Assembly (NCBI RefSeq): GCF_026339995.1
Contig: NZ_JAPEPT010000006.1
Coordinates: 396,001-460,000, forward strand
Source: Streptomyces sp. NBC_01481
GTDB lineage: Bacteria; Actinomycetota; Actinomycetes; Streptomycetales; Streptomycetaceae
DNA: 64,000 bases
Reading direction: 5' to 3'
Below, piece after piece: positions 41,144 through 53,109 of this stretch. A program made the position numbers and the translations under genes. Under the pieces are notes generated by a model, which was given only the letters and a program-made list of their open reading frames with translations, did not search any database and was not told the DNA's origin. Position 1 is the stretch's first letter; every line of letters begins with the position of its first letter.

Positions 41144-41944
41144 TCAAGGCGTGGGCAGCCACCCCACCTTGCCCGCCAGCAGTCCGTATCCGACGAAGGC
41201 CACGATGTCGAGCAGCGCATGCGCCGCCACCAGCGGCCCGACCCGCCCCCACCGCCGGTAGAGCAGCACGAACAGCACGCCCATCACCATGTTGCCGACG
41301 AACCCGCCGACGCCCTGATAGAGGTGGTACGAGCCGCGCAGCACCGAGCTCGCCACCAGCGCGGCCATCGGGCTCCAGCCCAACTGCCCCAGCCTGCGGA
41401 GCAGATATCCGACGACGATCACTTCCTCCAGTACGGAGTTCTGGATCGCCGAGAGAATCAGTACCGGGTACTTCCACCAGACGTCCGGCAGCGACTCGGG
41501 CACCACCGTGAGGTTGAACCCGAGGGCGCGCGTCGCCAGATAGAAGGCCAGCCCGGCGCCCCCGATCCCCGCCGCGACAAGTGCGCCGCGCCCGAGATCG
41601 CTCCATGGCCTGCTCCGGTCGAAGCCGATCGACCGCAGCCCGGCGCCCTCCCGGAACAGGAAGTGCGCGACGAGCAGAACAGGCACCAGAGCCGTCGCGA
41701 TGTCGAAGAGCTGCCAGGCGAGATCGAGCCATGGCCGCCCGGGGGCGAACGACCCGTTCAACGTCGCCGCCTGCTGCTTCAGGCTGCCCGGTTTCGTCAG
41801 CGATCCGACAAAGCTGATCAGCGCCGACACCGCGCTCGCACCCAGTGAGAGCGCCAGCACGAGCAGTGTCTCGGACCGCAAGATCCTTCGCGACATGCCC
41901 TCTTGAGGAAGAGAATCAGCCACGCGTCCCGCCTCCGCCTGCAC
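41144..41944 (-). CDS. CPBP-family intramembrane protease-like protein
   Basis: A 266-residue membrane protein with about seven or eight hydrophobic segments. It carries the CPBP (Abi) motifs: NSVLEEVIVVGYLLRRL, VLRGSYHLYQG and VAAHALLDIV, whose Glu and His residues form the metal site in CAAX proteases. No prenylation substrate is nearby; a role in bacteriocin immunity or membrane proteolysis is possible. Confidence 0.87.
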   Translation of the reverse strand: MQAEAGRVADSLPQEGMSRRILRSETLLVLALSLGASAVSALISFVGSLTKPGSLKQQAATLNGSFAPGRPWLDLAWQLFDIATALVPVLLVAHFLFREGAGLRSIGFDRSRPWSDLGRGALVAAGIGGAGLAFYLATRALGFNLTVVPESLPDVWWKYPVLILSAIQNSVLEEVIVVGYLLRRLGQLGWSPMAALVASSVLRGSYHLYQGVGGFVGNMVMGVLFVLLYRRWGRVGPLVAAHALLDIVAFVGYGLLAGKVGWLPTP

Positions 41945-42105
41945 ACCTGCCTCCAGTTGAGTAATCCCGTCTCATCCCCATCCTCGCCCCGCTAGGGTCT
42001 CGAATACAGGTACGAAGATCGCGCGCGACAGGCCGGGGGACGAGCGTCATCGCGATGAGGCGGTCCCCTTTTCCTTGCTCATCGCTCGAAGAGGGGCACC
42101 ACCGC

Positions 42106-43911
42106 ATGGGACGTCACAGCTTGCCCGACGACGAGGCGAGGGACGGAGGCAGGTCCCGTCCACGCGTACGCAGGCGCACGATCGCCATCGCCACGATGCT
42201 CGTTCTCGCCGTGGCGGCGGGGACGGGCATCGCAGCACAGAGCGGCCTGCTCTCCTTCGCCACGTCGTGCGAGGACTCCGCGGTACGCCTGGACGTCGTC
42301 GCCTCGCCCGATATCGCGCCCGCCGTGCGCGATGTCGCCGACCGCGCCCGCGAGAAGCGGATCAGATCCGACGGCCAGTGCATGGACGTACGCGTCACCC
42401 CGCGCGAGAACTACCAGGTCGCGCAGGAACTCGCCGCGCGCAGGGCCGAGCCCGGCTACGAGGTGTGGCTGCCCGACTCCAGCGTCTGGGCCGAGCGCGC
42501 CAAGGCGCTCGCGGAGAAAGTCCCGCTCACACCGGCCGGCAATGTCGCCGTCTCCCCCGTCGCCCTGGCCACGGTCCACTCGGCGGGCTCCGCCCTCGGC
42601 TGGCCCAGGAAGACGTACACCTGGGCACAGCTGACGCAGGCCGCCACCACGACGGACAGGGTGCGCCTCGGCTCCGCCGACCCGGATCGCAGCGCGACCG
42701 GGCTGCTGGCGCTCACCAGCGTCGCCCAGTCCGTCGGGAAGGCAGGCGGCCAGGATGCCGACACCATGGTCGCCGCCACCGCCAAACTCCTGTCGCAGCG
42801 TGTCTCGGACGCGGACGCCAAGGTGGTGGGCACCCTGGCGCCCGGCGAATCCGGCAAGGGTGGCGGCGACCCCCGGAGCAACCAGGCCGTGTATCTCTCC
42901 GAGCAGGCCGCCTTCGCGTACAACTCAGCCACCCGCGACAGCGCACGCGACCTCGACCTCTTCTATCCCAAGGACGGCGCGCCCCAGCTGGACTATCCGT
43001 ACAACCTGGTCGACGAGAGCGGGCTGAGCACCGACGAGGGCCGGGCCGCGACGCGCTTCCTGGGGCTGCTGGGTGAGACGGAGTCCCGGCGGACGCTCGC
43101 GGCGCACGGCTTCCGCGCTGCCGAGGGCACGGTCGAGCAATCGGTCGTACGCACCGCCGGCGGCCGTGCGCCCCAGCCCTACGCTCCTTCCGCGGCCACG
43201 GCCCAGCCGCTGCCGACGGACGCCCTGCAGGAGACGCTGGGCACATGGACCATCACCGTGCAGAGCGCCCGTCTCACCACGGTCGTCGATGTCTCGGGAT
43301 CCATGCAGCAGCCTGTGCCGGGCCGTGAACCGGAGAGCAGGCTCGATGTCACCAAGGCGTCGCTGCTGCAGGCCCTCGGCCAGTTCACACCGCAGGACGA
43401 GATCGGGCTGTGGGAATTCGCGACCGGCCTCGACGGACCGAATGACTACCGCAAGCTCGTGCCGACGGCCCGGCTGGGTGCCCCCGCCGAGGGCGGGGGC
43501 ACCCAGCGGGCCCGGCTCTCCAAGGCATTCAAGGCGCTCGCTCCCGTCCGGGACGGCGCGACCGGTCTGTACGACACGACGCTCGCCGCCTACAAGGAGG
43601 CTCGGGCGACGTATGTGAAGGGCAAGTTCAACGCCCTCGTCCTGCTCACGGACGGCTCCAACCAGGACCGGTTCAGCATCTCCCGCAGCGAGCTGATCTC
43701 CCGGCTGAAAGAGCTCACCGACCCCGATCGTCCGGTGCCCCTGATCGCGATCGCGGTCGGCCCCGACGCCGATCAGGCGGAGGTCGACGAGATCGCCAAG
43801 GCGACGGGCGGTGCCGGCTACCAGGTCAGCGATCCCGCGGAGATCCAGGGCGTGATCCTGAAGGCGATCATGGCGGTCGGGCAGACAGGGCGGACCGCGG
43901 CTCAGGAATGA
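42106..43911 (+). CDS. Membrane-anchored substrate-binding/von Willebrand A protein
   Basis: A 601-residue protein; ATG 42106 (MGRHSL) with GAGGGG upstream. A basic N-terminus and a hydrophobic segment at residues ~25-44 suggest a signal anchor. Residues ~60-370 resemble a periplasmic-binding protein (VVASPDIAPAVRDVAD, GYEVWLPDSSVW). A vWA domain occupies ~400-590 with MIDAS VVDVSGSMQ and VLLTDGSN. Extracellular complex or adhesion role likely. An antisense frame of similar length is a shadow. Confidence 0.88.
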   Translation: MGRHSLPDDEARDGGRSRPRVRRRTIAIATMLVLAVAAGTGIAAQSGLLSFATSCEDSAVRLDVVASPDIAPAVRDVADRAREKRIRSDGQCMDVRVTPRENYQVAQELAARRAEPGYEVWLPDSSVWAERAKALAEKVPLTPAGNVAVSPVALATVHSAGSALGWPRKTYTWAQLTQAATTTDRVRLGSADPDRSATGLLALTSVAQSVGKAGGQDADTMVAATAKLLSQRVSDADAKVVGTLAPGESGKGGGDPRSNQAVYLSEQAAFAYNSATRDSARDLDLFYPKDGAPQLDYPYNLVDESGLSTDEGRAATRFLGLLGETESRRTLAAHGFRAAEGTVEQSVVRTAGGRAPQPYAPSAATAQPLPTDALQETLGTWTITVQSARLTTVVDVSGSMQQPVPGREPESRLDVTKASLLQALGQFTPQDEIGLWEFATGLDGPNDYRKLVPTARLGAPAEGGGTQRARLSKAFKALAPVRDGATGLYDTTLAAYKEARATYVKGKFNALVLLTDGSNQDRFSISRSELISRLKELTDPDRPVPLIAIAVGPDADQAEVDEIAKATGGAGYQVSDPAEIQGVILKAIMAVGQTGRTAAQE

Positions 43912-43996
43912 GTCCAGCCCAGTGAGTCCCGCCCAGGAGTGAGGCGCAGGAGTGAGGCGCAGCCCAGGACGGGGCCCGCTCATGGACGGGACCAGC
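43912..43996. repeat. Short degenerate direct repeats between convergent genes
   Basis: Units such as CAGGAGTGAGGCG (occurring twice in tandem near 43934-43959) and related CAGCCCAG / CAGCTCAGGA words fill the 85-bp gap. Probably slippage-generated; no strong terminator stem seen. Confidence 0.45.
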
Positions 43997-45511
43997 TCAG
44001 GAGCGGGATCCGGGGAAGCCGACCGGCCAGGTGTGCACCGGCTCGCCCAGGTGCATCAGCTCGCAGTAGCGACGGGTGGTGGCCGCCAGCGCGGCATCCC
44101 GTTCGAGGCCGGCCTCCAGAGCACGGTGATAGGTGTCTGCCTGCCAGGTGGCCCCGTTCACACGCCGCTTGCACCGCTCCTCGATGACGCCGAGATAGAA
44201 GTCGCGGTCGGCGGGCTCGACGTTCCACGCGTCGAGCCCCGCCGCGGCGAGCGGCAGCAGTTCGTCCCGTACGAGCTTGACGGCCGGCACCGTGGTGATG
44301 CCGCCCGCCCGGCCCGGACGCGGCCACTGGAGCTCCGCCTCGATGCCGTGGCGGCACGCGGTGTCGAAATTCTCGGCCGCGGCCGAGAAGGGCAGTTTGC
44401 TCCACACCGGCCTTGCCTCCTCGGCGAGCGCGCGCACCAGCCCGTAGTAGAAGGCGACATTGGCGATCACGTCGGTGACCGTGGGGCCGGCCGGGAGCAC
44501 GCGGTTCTCGACCCGCAGATGGGGTACGCCGTCGACGGCCGCGTACACCGGGCGGTTCCATCGGTAGACGGTTCCGTTGTGCAGCACGAGCTCCTGGAGC
44601 TTGGGGACCCCGCCTTCCTCGAGCACCCGCAGCGGGTCCTCGTCCTCGTCACAGATCGGCAGCAGGGCGGGGAAGTAGCGCAGATTCTCCTCGAAGAGGT
44701 CGTACGCCGAGCTCACCCAGCGTTCGCCGAACCAGGTACGCGGCCTGACCCCCTGAGCCTGCAGTTCGGGCGGTCGCGTGTCGGTGGCCTGCTGGAACAG
44801 GGGCGGCCGCGACTCGCGCCACAGTTCCCTGCCGAACAGGAAGGGGGAGTTGGCGCCGACGGCGACCTGGACGGCGGCCACCGCCTGCGCGGCGTTCCAC
44901 ACATCCGCGAATCTCGCGGGCGTCACCTGGAGGTGCAATTGCACGGACGTACAGGCGGCTTCGGGCGCTATGGACGCCGAGGTGCAGGTCAGCCGCTCCA
45001 CGCCTTCGATGTCGAGCGCGAATTCCTCGCCGCGAGCCGCGACGATCTGGTCGTTGAGAAGTGTGTACCGGTCGACGTCCGAGAGGTTCGCGGAGACCAG
45101 GTCGTCCTGGGCGAGCGTCGGAAGAATTCCGATCATGACGATCCCGGAGCCGAGTTCTACGGCCTTTCGGTGCGCGTATCCGAGGCCGGTGCGCAACTCC
45201 TCTGCCAGCTGGTCGAGAACCCGCCCGCTCAGCCGGTGCGGAACAATATTTACTTCCAGGTTGAACATTCCGAGCTCGGTCTGGAAATCATGGCTTGCGA
45301 TGCGCTCGAGTACTTCCGCATTCATCATCCGTGGCAGCCCGTCGGCACCCGCGAGATTGAGCTCGATCTCAAGGCCCATGAGATTCTTGGGCCGGTCGAA
45401 CCTCTTCTCGGCCAGCAGCCTCCCCAGTCCCGCGAGGCACTGCTGCAACTTCCTCCGGTACTTTTGCCGATCGGACAGGTGGAACCCGCCTGCCACGACC
45501 TTCTCCCCCAT
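43997..45511 (-). CDS. GCS2-family glutamate-cysteine-ligase-like protein
   Basis: A 504-residue protein; ATG 45511 (MGEKVV) is chosen over an in-frame ATG 12 codons upstream. MGLEIELNLAG, GMFNLEVNIVPHRLSG, SVQLHLQVTP, PHLRVENRVLPAGPTVTDVIANVAFYYGL and a central ATP-grasp-like glutamate network fit the GCS2 carboxylate-amine ligase group. Streptomyces use mycothiol rather than glutathione, so the acceptor is unlikely to be for glutathione; ergothioneine or a different gamma-glutamyl product is possible. Confidence 0.8.
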   Translation of the reverse strand: MGEKVVAGGFHLSDRQKYRRKLQQCLAGLGRLLAEKRFDRPKNLMGLEIELNLAGADGLPRMMNAEVLERIASHDFQTELGMFNLEVNIVPHRLSGRVLDQLAEELRTGLGYAHRKAVELGSGIVMIGILPTLAQDDLVSANLSDVDRYTLLNDQIVAARGEEFALDIEGVERLTCTSASIAPEAACTSVQLHLQVTPARFADVWNAAQAVAAVQVAVGANSPFLFGRELWRESRPPLFQQATDTRPPELQAQGVRPRTWFGERWVSSAYDLFEENLRYFPALLPICDEDEDPLRVLEEGGVPKLQELVLHNGTVYRWNRPVYAAVDGVPHLRVENRVLPAGPTVTDVIANVAFYYGLVRALAEEARPVWSKLPFSAAAENFDTACRHGIEAELQWPRPGRAGGITTVPAVKLVRDELLPLAAAGLDAWNVEPADRDFYLGVIEERCKRRVNGATWQADTYHRALEAGLERDAALAATTRRYCELMHLGEPVHTWPVGFPGSRS

Positions 45512-45994
45512 CGAAGCGTCCCTCCTCGAGTGGGCACCACGCAGCACCAGCCGATCACGTCACGGTCGATAATGCCCACACTGACTGATCCATAACGCCC
45601 CATGCGCGGTCCGCTGCCGGTAGTGTGTGCGAAGTGGCCGAGCGGCACATTCCCTCGGCATGATGCAGTTTGCAGTTTCCGCTGCCCGACGCCTGGTGAA
45701 AAACACCGACTGGTTTCAGCCTACCGTGCCGACAGTAAAGCCCCAGGCCGTGGCCCTGCACTCTCAAGGAATCGGCAGATACTTCGCAGCAAATAGACCT
45801 GATTCCGCCTTGCCGGAAATACGCGGGAACGCTAGCAGAAACATGGCGAGAACACGTGTCGTATAAACTTCGCGAACGAGGCAGAGAGTTGGCGCCCGGT
45901 GGGGTTTCCGGCCCCCTCTGACCCCGCCACGCTGACAGTGCCGTCCGCACCTGCCCCTGCTCAAACGTGTCTCCGAAGTGAGAGGCGACCCATC
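45512..45994. other. 483-bp intergenic region between divergent genes
   Basis: Relatively AT-rich for the genome, with no convincing coding frame, tRNA or repeat. It should contain the divergent promoters of the GCS2-like gene and the downstream hypothetical gene. ACACGTGT near 45853 is a palindrome of unknown meaning. Confidence 0.5.
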
Positions 45995-46582
45995 ATGCCG
46001 CTGCATGTCCCCCCGGCCCCCGCGCCTGCCCTCCGCAGCGTCCTCGCAGCACTCGGTTCCCCGACCGCCGTCCGCGAGGCCCGCACACCCGCTCTGAGGT
46101 CCGTCCAGGGATCTGTGAGCCCCGAACTGCCGCTTCCCGTCCATGTACTGGATCAGATCGTCCCGAGCAGCAGTGCCCCCTACACCCGCCTCACGGGCTG
46201 GCGCTTCCTCATCCGCAGCGGCGAACGCTCCGTGGCCGCGGCGGAGACGATGCTCACCCCCGACGGCTGGACCTTCTCGCATTTCTTCGAAGGCCCCTAT
46301 CTGAGCTCCACCGAGCGGGCACTGCGGCAGGCCGAGTCGATGAGGACCCACTTCCAGCCGCGGCTGCTCTCCATCCCCGAGCTCTACATGCTGACCCTCT
46401 GGCTGCACGGCGACACCGACGCCGACGCCGGGACCGGCACACCCCGCCCCACCGACGTACTGGTACCGCTGGCTCCGGCGCCTCCGGGCATCACCGCGCA
46501 CCGGCCGCACCAGGTCTCCGATCTGCTCCCGGTCATGACCCTGCGCCTCACTCCAGCCCCGCTGCTCGGCTCCCCCGCCTGA
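45995..46582 (+). CDS. Conserved-looking actinobacterial protein of unknown function
   Basis: A 195-residue protein, ATG 45995 (MPLHVPP) with GAGAGGCGA upstream. A Pro/Ala-rich N-terminus leads to a coherent core (LTGWRFLIRSGERSVAAAETML, GWTFSHFFEGPYLSSTERAL) and a Thr/Pro-rich end. No membrane segment, signal peptide or known motif recognised. Codon use is normal for the strand and a terminator follows, so the gene is real; function unknown. Confidence 0.7.
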   Translation: MPLHVPPAPAPALRSVLAALGSPTAVREARTPALRSVQGSVSPELPLPVHVLDQIVPSSSAPYTRLTGWRFLIRSGERSVAAAETMLTPDGWTFSHFFEGPYLSSTERALRQAESMRTHFQPRLLSIPELYMLTLWLHGDTDADAGTGTPRPTDVLVPLAPAPPGITAHRPHQVSDLLPVMTLRLTPAPLLGSPA

Positions 46583-46633
46583 CCGCCGCGGCTTGAGGAG
46601 CGCCCCCACAGGTGCCCTGCTCACACCGTCTTC

Positions 46634-46663
46634 GCGCCCCGTGACCATCCGGTCGCGGGGCGC
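46634..46663 (+). terminator. Terminator hairpin after the hypothetical gene
   Basis: GCGCCCCGTGACC (46634-46646) pairs with GGTCGCGGGGCGC (46651-46663) with one mismatch and a 4-nt loop, 52 bp after the stop. The rest of 46583-46915 holds only promoter-like AT-richer sequence. Confidence 0.7.
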
Positions 46664-46915
46664 ACTTCTGCCCCGGGTGGACTAGCCCATACCGGCCCCC
46701 CCGAACCACCCGAAAGGACAATGGAGTTGAACTGAACCGTCCGCCCGGGTGATACGTCATTAACCAGTAAGAAGAGCTGCCGCGAAATCCCTGCGGATTT
46801 ACGCCCGTGGGGCAACACTGGGATCGGACCGAGAGATACGGGGGGGGCGGCCATGAACTCCTCATCGAGCCGCAGGACAGTCACAGTCGACACAACGCAG
46901 CGAAAGAACCCAGCC

Positions 46916-47107
46916 ATGTGCCAGCACCAGCCAGCCTGCCCGACATCCGACTCAGCCGACCGGGAAGCCGCGCGTCTCGTGGCACACCACCCGGAGCAGG
47001 GCTGGAGCCTGCTGTGCAACGGCATCCTGCTCTTCGAGGACACCGGCGAGCTGCTGCCGGACGGGCAGATCATCGCGCCGCACCGGCAGGTGATGACGGC
47101 CGCCTAG
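46916..47107 (+). CDS. Small DUF5999-type protein
   Basis: A 63-residue protein beginning MCQHQPACPTSDSADREAAR, with core HPEQGWSLLCNGILLFEDTGELLPDG. This small conserved protein is common in Streptomyces and I recall it as DUF5999. Its Cys and His residues near the start could bind metal. ATG 46916 matches the usual start of homologues; an in-frame ATG at 46853 with a G-rich ribosome site would add 21 residues. Function unknown. Confidence 0.75.
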   Translation: MCQHQPACPTSDSADREAARLVAHHPEQGWSLLCNGILLFEDTGELLPDGQIIAPHRQVMTAA

Positions 47108-47147
47108 GGGATGTCCGTAGGGCGACGAGAGCCGTCCGTTACGACGA

Positions 47148-47183
47148 GGGGCCGGCACGGAGACTGATCTCCGCACCGGCCCT
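47148..47183. terminator. Bidirectional terminator between convergent genes
   Basis: GGGCCGG (47149-47155) pairs with CCGGCCC (47176-47182), and the inner CGGAG (47158-47162) with CTCCG (47169-47173), forming an interrupted 12-bp stem between the small-protein gene and gcvP. Confidence 0.65.
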
Positions 47184-47232
47184 GACGCATGCGCGCCGCC
47201 GCTCCGGCCCCGTTCGCCGGTCGCCGTCCCCG

Positions 47233-50118
<2,886 letters not shown>

Positions 50119-50179
50119 TTAGGAGGCCTCCTGGTCTGACACGACCGGCGAGGGGCATCGCGGCGCGGATGCCCGGACG

Positions 50180-50391
50180 GCCTCCCCCTCTGTCATCTCA
50201 ACCTGAGAGCTTCACCGGCGCGCACGCAGGCGCGCCGGCTTTCACCGTCGGTGAGAGCGGACGCCGTCCGACGCCCGCTCTGCTTTCCAGAGTGACCTCA
50301 TCCGTGCGGTACAGGGGCCTGAGAGATTCCGGGGAGGATTTGCTCCTTCGGCGCCGCCGGTGTGTCACCGGTGGACTCTCCCGCACGGGGT
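50180..50391 (-). ncRNA. Tandem glycine riboswitch
   Basis: On the minus strand, two glycine-aptamer signatures lie in the gcvP leader. The first reads GCGGGAGAGTCC, GCGCCGAAGGAGCAAATCC, CCGGAATCTCTCAGGC and ends with CTCTGGAAAGCAGAG; the second has GCTCTCACCGACGGTGAAAG and GGTGAAGCTCTCAGG. Tandem aptamers bind glycine cooperatively and usually switch on gcv genes. The end is ~60 nt before the gcvP ATG. Boundaries are approximate. Confidence 0.93.
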
Positions 50392-50507
50392 CAGCAGCCG
50401 TCTGCCAGCGTACCAGCGCCCTCCCGCTTCGATCGCTCAAGTGGCCGACAGTCACGATGTGCACTTTTGTAGTATTTAAACAGCAGTTGCGACCAATTGG
50501 AGGGACC

Positions 50508-50888
50508 GTGCAGACCGACATCGATCCGCGCAGCCTGATCGGCCGCAAGGCGTTCGACCGCAACGGCACCAAGATCGGGACTGTGGACGAGGTGTATCTC
50601 GACGATGCGACCGGCGTGCCCGAGTGGGCTGCTGTGCGCACCGGCCTGTTCAGCAGGGACGCTTTCGTCCCGCTGGAGCCCAGCAAGGTGGTCGACGACA
50701 CCCTGCACGTCCCGTACGAACGCTCGCTGATCAAGGACGCGCCGGACTTCGGTGTCGGCCGTCATCTCTCCCCGGAGCAGGAACTGCAGCTCTACCACCA
50801 CTACGGCCTCGATCTGTCCGAGGCCCCTGAGACGCCCACGCCGTCGGGGGACACCTCCTTCGGCCGCGTCGCGGGCCAGGAGGACTGA
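50508..50888 (+). CDS. PRC-barrel domain protein
   Basis: A 126-residue protein; start GTG 50508 with GGAGGGA upstream. LIGRKAFDRNGTKIGTVDEVYLDDATGVPEWAAVRTG is a PRC-barrel, followed by LEPSKVVDDTLHVPYERSLIKDAP and a charged tail. PRC-barrels act in RNA processing or as small adaptors; in actinobacteria the role is mostly unknown. The last 88 bp overlap the 3' end of dinB on the other strand. Confidence 0.85.
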   Translation: MQTDIDPRSLIGRKAFDRNGTKIGTVDEVYLDDATGVPEWAAVRTGLFSRDAFVPLEPSKVVDDTLHVPYERSLIKDAPDFGVGRHLSPEQELQLYHHYGLDLSEAPETPTPSGDTSFGRVAGQED

Positions 50889-52318
50889 CCCGGGCCCTGC
50901 TCCTTCTCGGGCAGCGGCACCAGCGGCAGGGGGTCGGAGGGCTCGAGATCGGGGTCGTCGATAAGGAAGGTACGGACGCGTCCCGGCGGCGACCCCGGCT
51001 CCTCGAACCGCACCGTGACCCGTCCGACGCCGCTGCCCTGCACCCAGCCCGCCCCGTACTGGGCATGCCGTACGTCGTGCCCGGCCGCCCAGCGCCGCTC
51101 CGGATGTGCCACGGGCTCCGCGACGACCGCCCCGGCCGCCTCGTCGCCCCCATGGGCCCCGTGGTCGCCCTCCGCCTCCGAAGCCCCCTCGTTCGCCGGT
51201 CCGCCATGATCGTCCGCGGCGGCCTGGGCGAAGAGGTCTTCCTGGGTGTAGTCGGTGAGCCCGGTGACGCCCACGCCGAGCAGCCGTACCCCGCCTGTGG
51301 TGTCCACGGCCTCCAGGAGCCGCCCGGCGGCCTCCCGCACCACCGAGGGATCGTCGGTCGGCCCGCGCAGCGTCTCGGAGCGCGTGAGCGTCGAGAAGTC
51401 GTATCGCCGCACCTTCAGCACGATGGTCCGCCCGGAGTGCCCGGAGGCCCGCAGCCTCTGCACACACCGGTCGGCGAGCCGCTCCACCTCTATCCGCACC
51501 CGCACCCGGTCGTGCAGATCCACATCGAAGGTGTCCTCAACGGACACCGACTTCGTGTCCCGCTCAGCCACCACGGGCCGGTCGTCGTACCCCATGGCCA
51601 TCCGGAACAGCGAGGTCCCGTGCGCCCTGCCCAGCAGCCGTACGAGCTCGTCCTCGCCCGCCTCCGCGAGCTCGGCGACAGTCGTCATACCCGCGCGGCG
51701 CAGATGCTCCCCCGTCGCCGGGCCAACCCCGGGCAGCGTCCGCACTGACATCGGCCCCAGCAGCTCACGTTCCGTACCCGGCTCGATGAGCACCAGACCG
51801 TCGGGTTTCGCCTGCTCCGAGGCGATCTTGGCCAGCATCTTGGATCCGGCGAGACCGACGGACCCGGTGAGACCCGTGACCGTGCGGATCTCCGCACGCA
51901 GCCGCTCCCCCGTCGCCCTGGCGGACGCGGAGTCGTCGGCGACCCCGCCCGCCTCCAGGTCCACGAACGCCTCGTCCAGGCTCAGCGGCTCCACCAGCGG
52001 CGAGAGCCTGCCCAGCAGCTCCATCACCTGCTCGCTGACCGTGCGGTAGAGCGAGAAGCGCGGGACGAGATAGGCGGCATTGGGCGCGAGACGTCTCGCC
52101 TGCGCCATCGGCATCGCGGAGTGGACCCCGAAGCGCCGTGCCTCGTACGAAGCGGTCGCGACGACCCCGCGCGGCCCGAGCCCGCCGACCACCACCGGCT
52201 TTCCGCGCAGACTCGGCTTCGCCGCCTGCTCGGCGGCGGCGAAGAAGGCATCCATGTCCAGATGCAGAATCGTCGGCGCGGATCTCACAACTCCGATGCT
52301 GCCCCACGCCACTGACAA
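50801..52318 (-). CDS. dinB: DNA polymerase IV (Y-family)
   Basis: A 505-residue Y-family polymerase: catalytic LHLDMDAFFAAAE near residue 18 and SLDEAFVDLEAG near 113, helix-hairpin-helix GVGPATGEHLRRAG, and the little-finger domain up to ~365. A C-terminal extension of ~140 residues (HDVRHAQYGAGWVQGSGVGRVTVRFEEP) is longer than in E. coli DinB and resembles actinobacterial DinB2-like tails. GTG 52288 is an alternative start. Performs error-prone translesion synthesis. Confidence 0.92.
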   Translation of the reverse strand: MSVAWGSIGVVRSAPTILHLDMDAFFAAAEQAAKPSLRGKPVVVGGLGPRGVVATASYEARRFGVHSAMPMAQARRLAPNAAYLVPRFSLYRTVSEQVMELLGRLSPLVEPLSLDEAFVDLEAGGVADDSASARATGERLRAEIRTVTGLTGSVGLAGSKMLAKIASEQAKPDGLVLIEPGTERELLGPMSVRTLPGVGPATGEHLRRAGMTTVAELAEAGEDELVRLLGRAHGTSLFRMAMGYDDRPVVAERDTKSVSVEDTFDVDLHDRVRVRIEVERLADRCVQRLRASGHSGRTIVLKVRRYDFSTLTRSETLRGPTDDPSVVREAAGRLLEAVDTTGGVRLLGVGVTGLTDYTQEDLFAQAAADDHGGPANEGASEAEGDHGAHGGDEAAGAVVAEPVAHPERRWAAGHDVRHAQYGAGWVQGSGVGRVTVRFEEPGSPPGRVRTFLIDDPDLEPSDPLPLVPLPEKEQGPGQSSWPATRPKEVSPDGVGVSGASDRSRP

Positions 52319-52354
52319 TGGCCCCGGCAGAGCGTGGCCCCTCCGCCGCGCCGC

Positions 52355-52951
52355 TCAGACGGCCCGGTCGCGTCTGCGCCTGGCCAGCTCGTCCGCGGGG
52401 TTGTTGCCAACGAGCGTCTCGCCGGTGTCGACCCGCTCGCCGTGGAGCTGCGACAGCGCCGCCTCGACATCACGCCAGACCACACCGACGGCGATCCCGA
52501 AGATCCCCTGGCCGCCCTGGAGCAGATCCACGACCTCGTCCGGCGACGAGCACTCGTAGACGGTGGCACCGTCGCTCATCAGCGTCATGCGCTCCAGGTC
52601 CGAAACGCCACGCGCCCGCAGATGCTGCACCGCGGTGCGGATGTTCTGCAGTGCTACGCCGGTGTCCAGGAAACGCTTGACGATCTTGAGGACAACCACA
52701 TCGCGGAAGCTGTAGAGCCGCTGCGTCCCCGATCCGTACGCCGGCCGCACACTGGGCTCGACCAGCCCGGTGCGCGCCCAGTAGTCGAGTTGGCGGTAGG
52801 TGATACCCGCCGCCGCACACGCGGTCGGACCGCGGTAGCCGATCGTCTCCCCGGCCTCGGCCGCACTTTCGTGAAGCGGATGCAGCCCGCCCTCCCCCAG
52901 ACTCCGTCCGGGGGCGCCGCCCCCAGCCGTACCGTCGCCGCTGCTTCTCAC
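52355..52951 (-). CDS. MerR-family regulator
   Basis: A 198-residue protein with a MerR HTH (GPTACAAAGITYRQLDYWARTGLVEPSVRPAYGSGTQRLYSFRDVVVLKIVKRFLDTGVALQNIRTAV). GTG 52951 is chosen because GGAGG lies 8 nt upstream; an in-frame ATG at 53020 exists. No cysteine metal site is evident. It sits in the conserved actinobacterial order MerR-DUF151-FtsR-GarA. Target unknown. Confidence 0.87.
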   Translation of the reverse strand: MRSSGDGTAGGGAPGRSLGEGGLHPLHESAAEAGETIGYRGPTACAAAGITYRQLDYWARTGLVEPSVRPAYGSGTQRLYSFRDVVVLKIVKRFLDTGVALQNIRTAVQHLRARGVSDLERMTLMSDGATVYECSSPDEVVDLLQGGQGIFGIAVGVVWRDVEAALSQLHGERVDTGETLVGNNPADELARRRRDRAV

Positions 52952-53109
52952 GCCGACCTCCGTCCTTGACCTGCCGACTCGACGGTAGGCAGTCACCAGG
53001 GGTGCGTCAACGATCGCCACGCCGAGTGATAATCACCCTGAGAGTGGTTTCTCGTGCCCGTTTTCGGGGAAAGGCTACTCGAATGCGCTGACGACAACCG
53101 TTCGGACGG

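Noticed and set aside
43912..43996. Short repeats as a CRISPR-like array
   Set aside because: Units are only ~13 bp, imperfect, without regular unique spacers.
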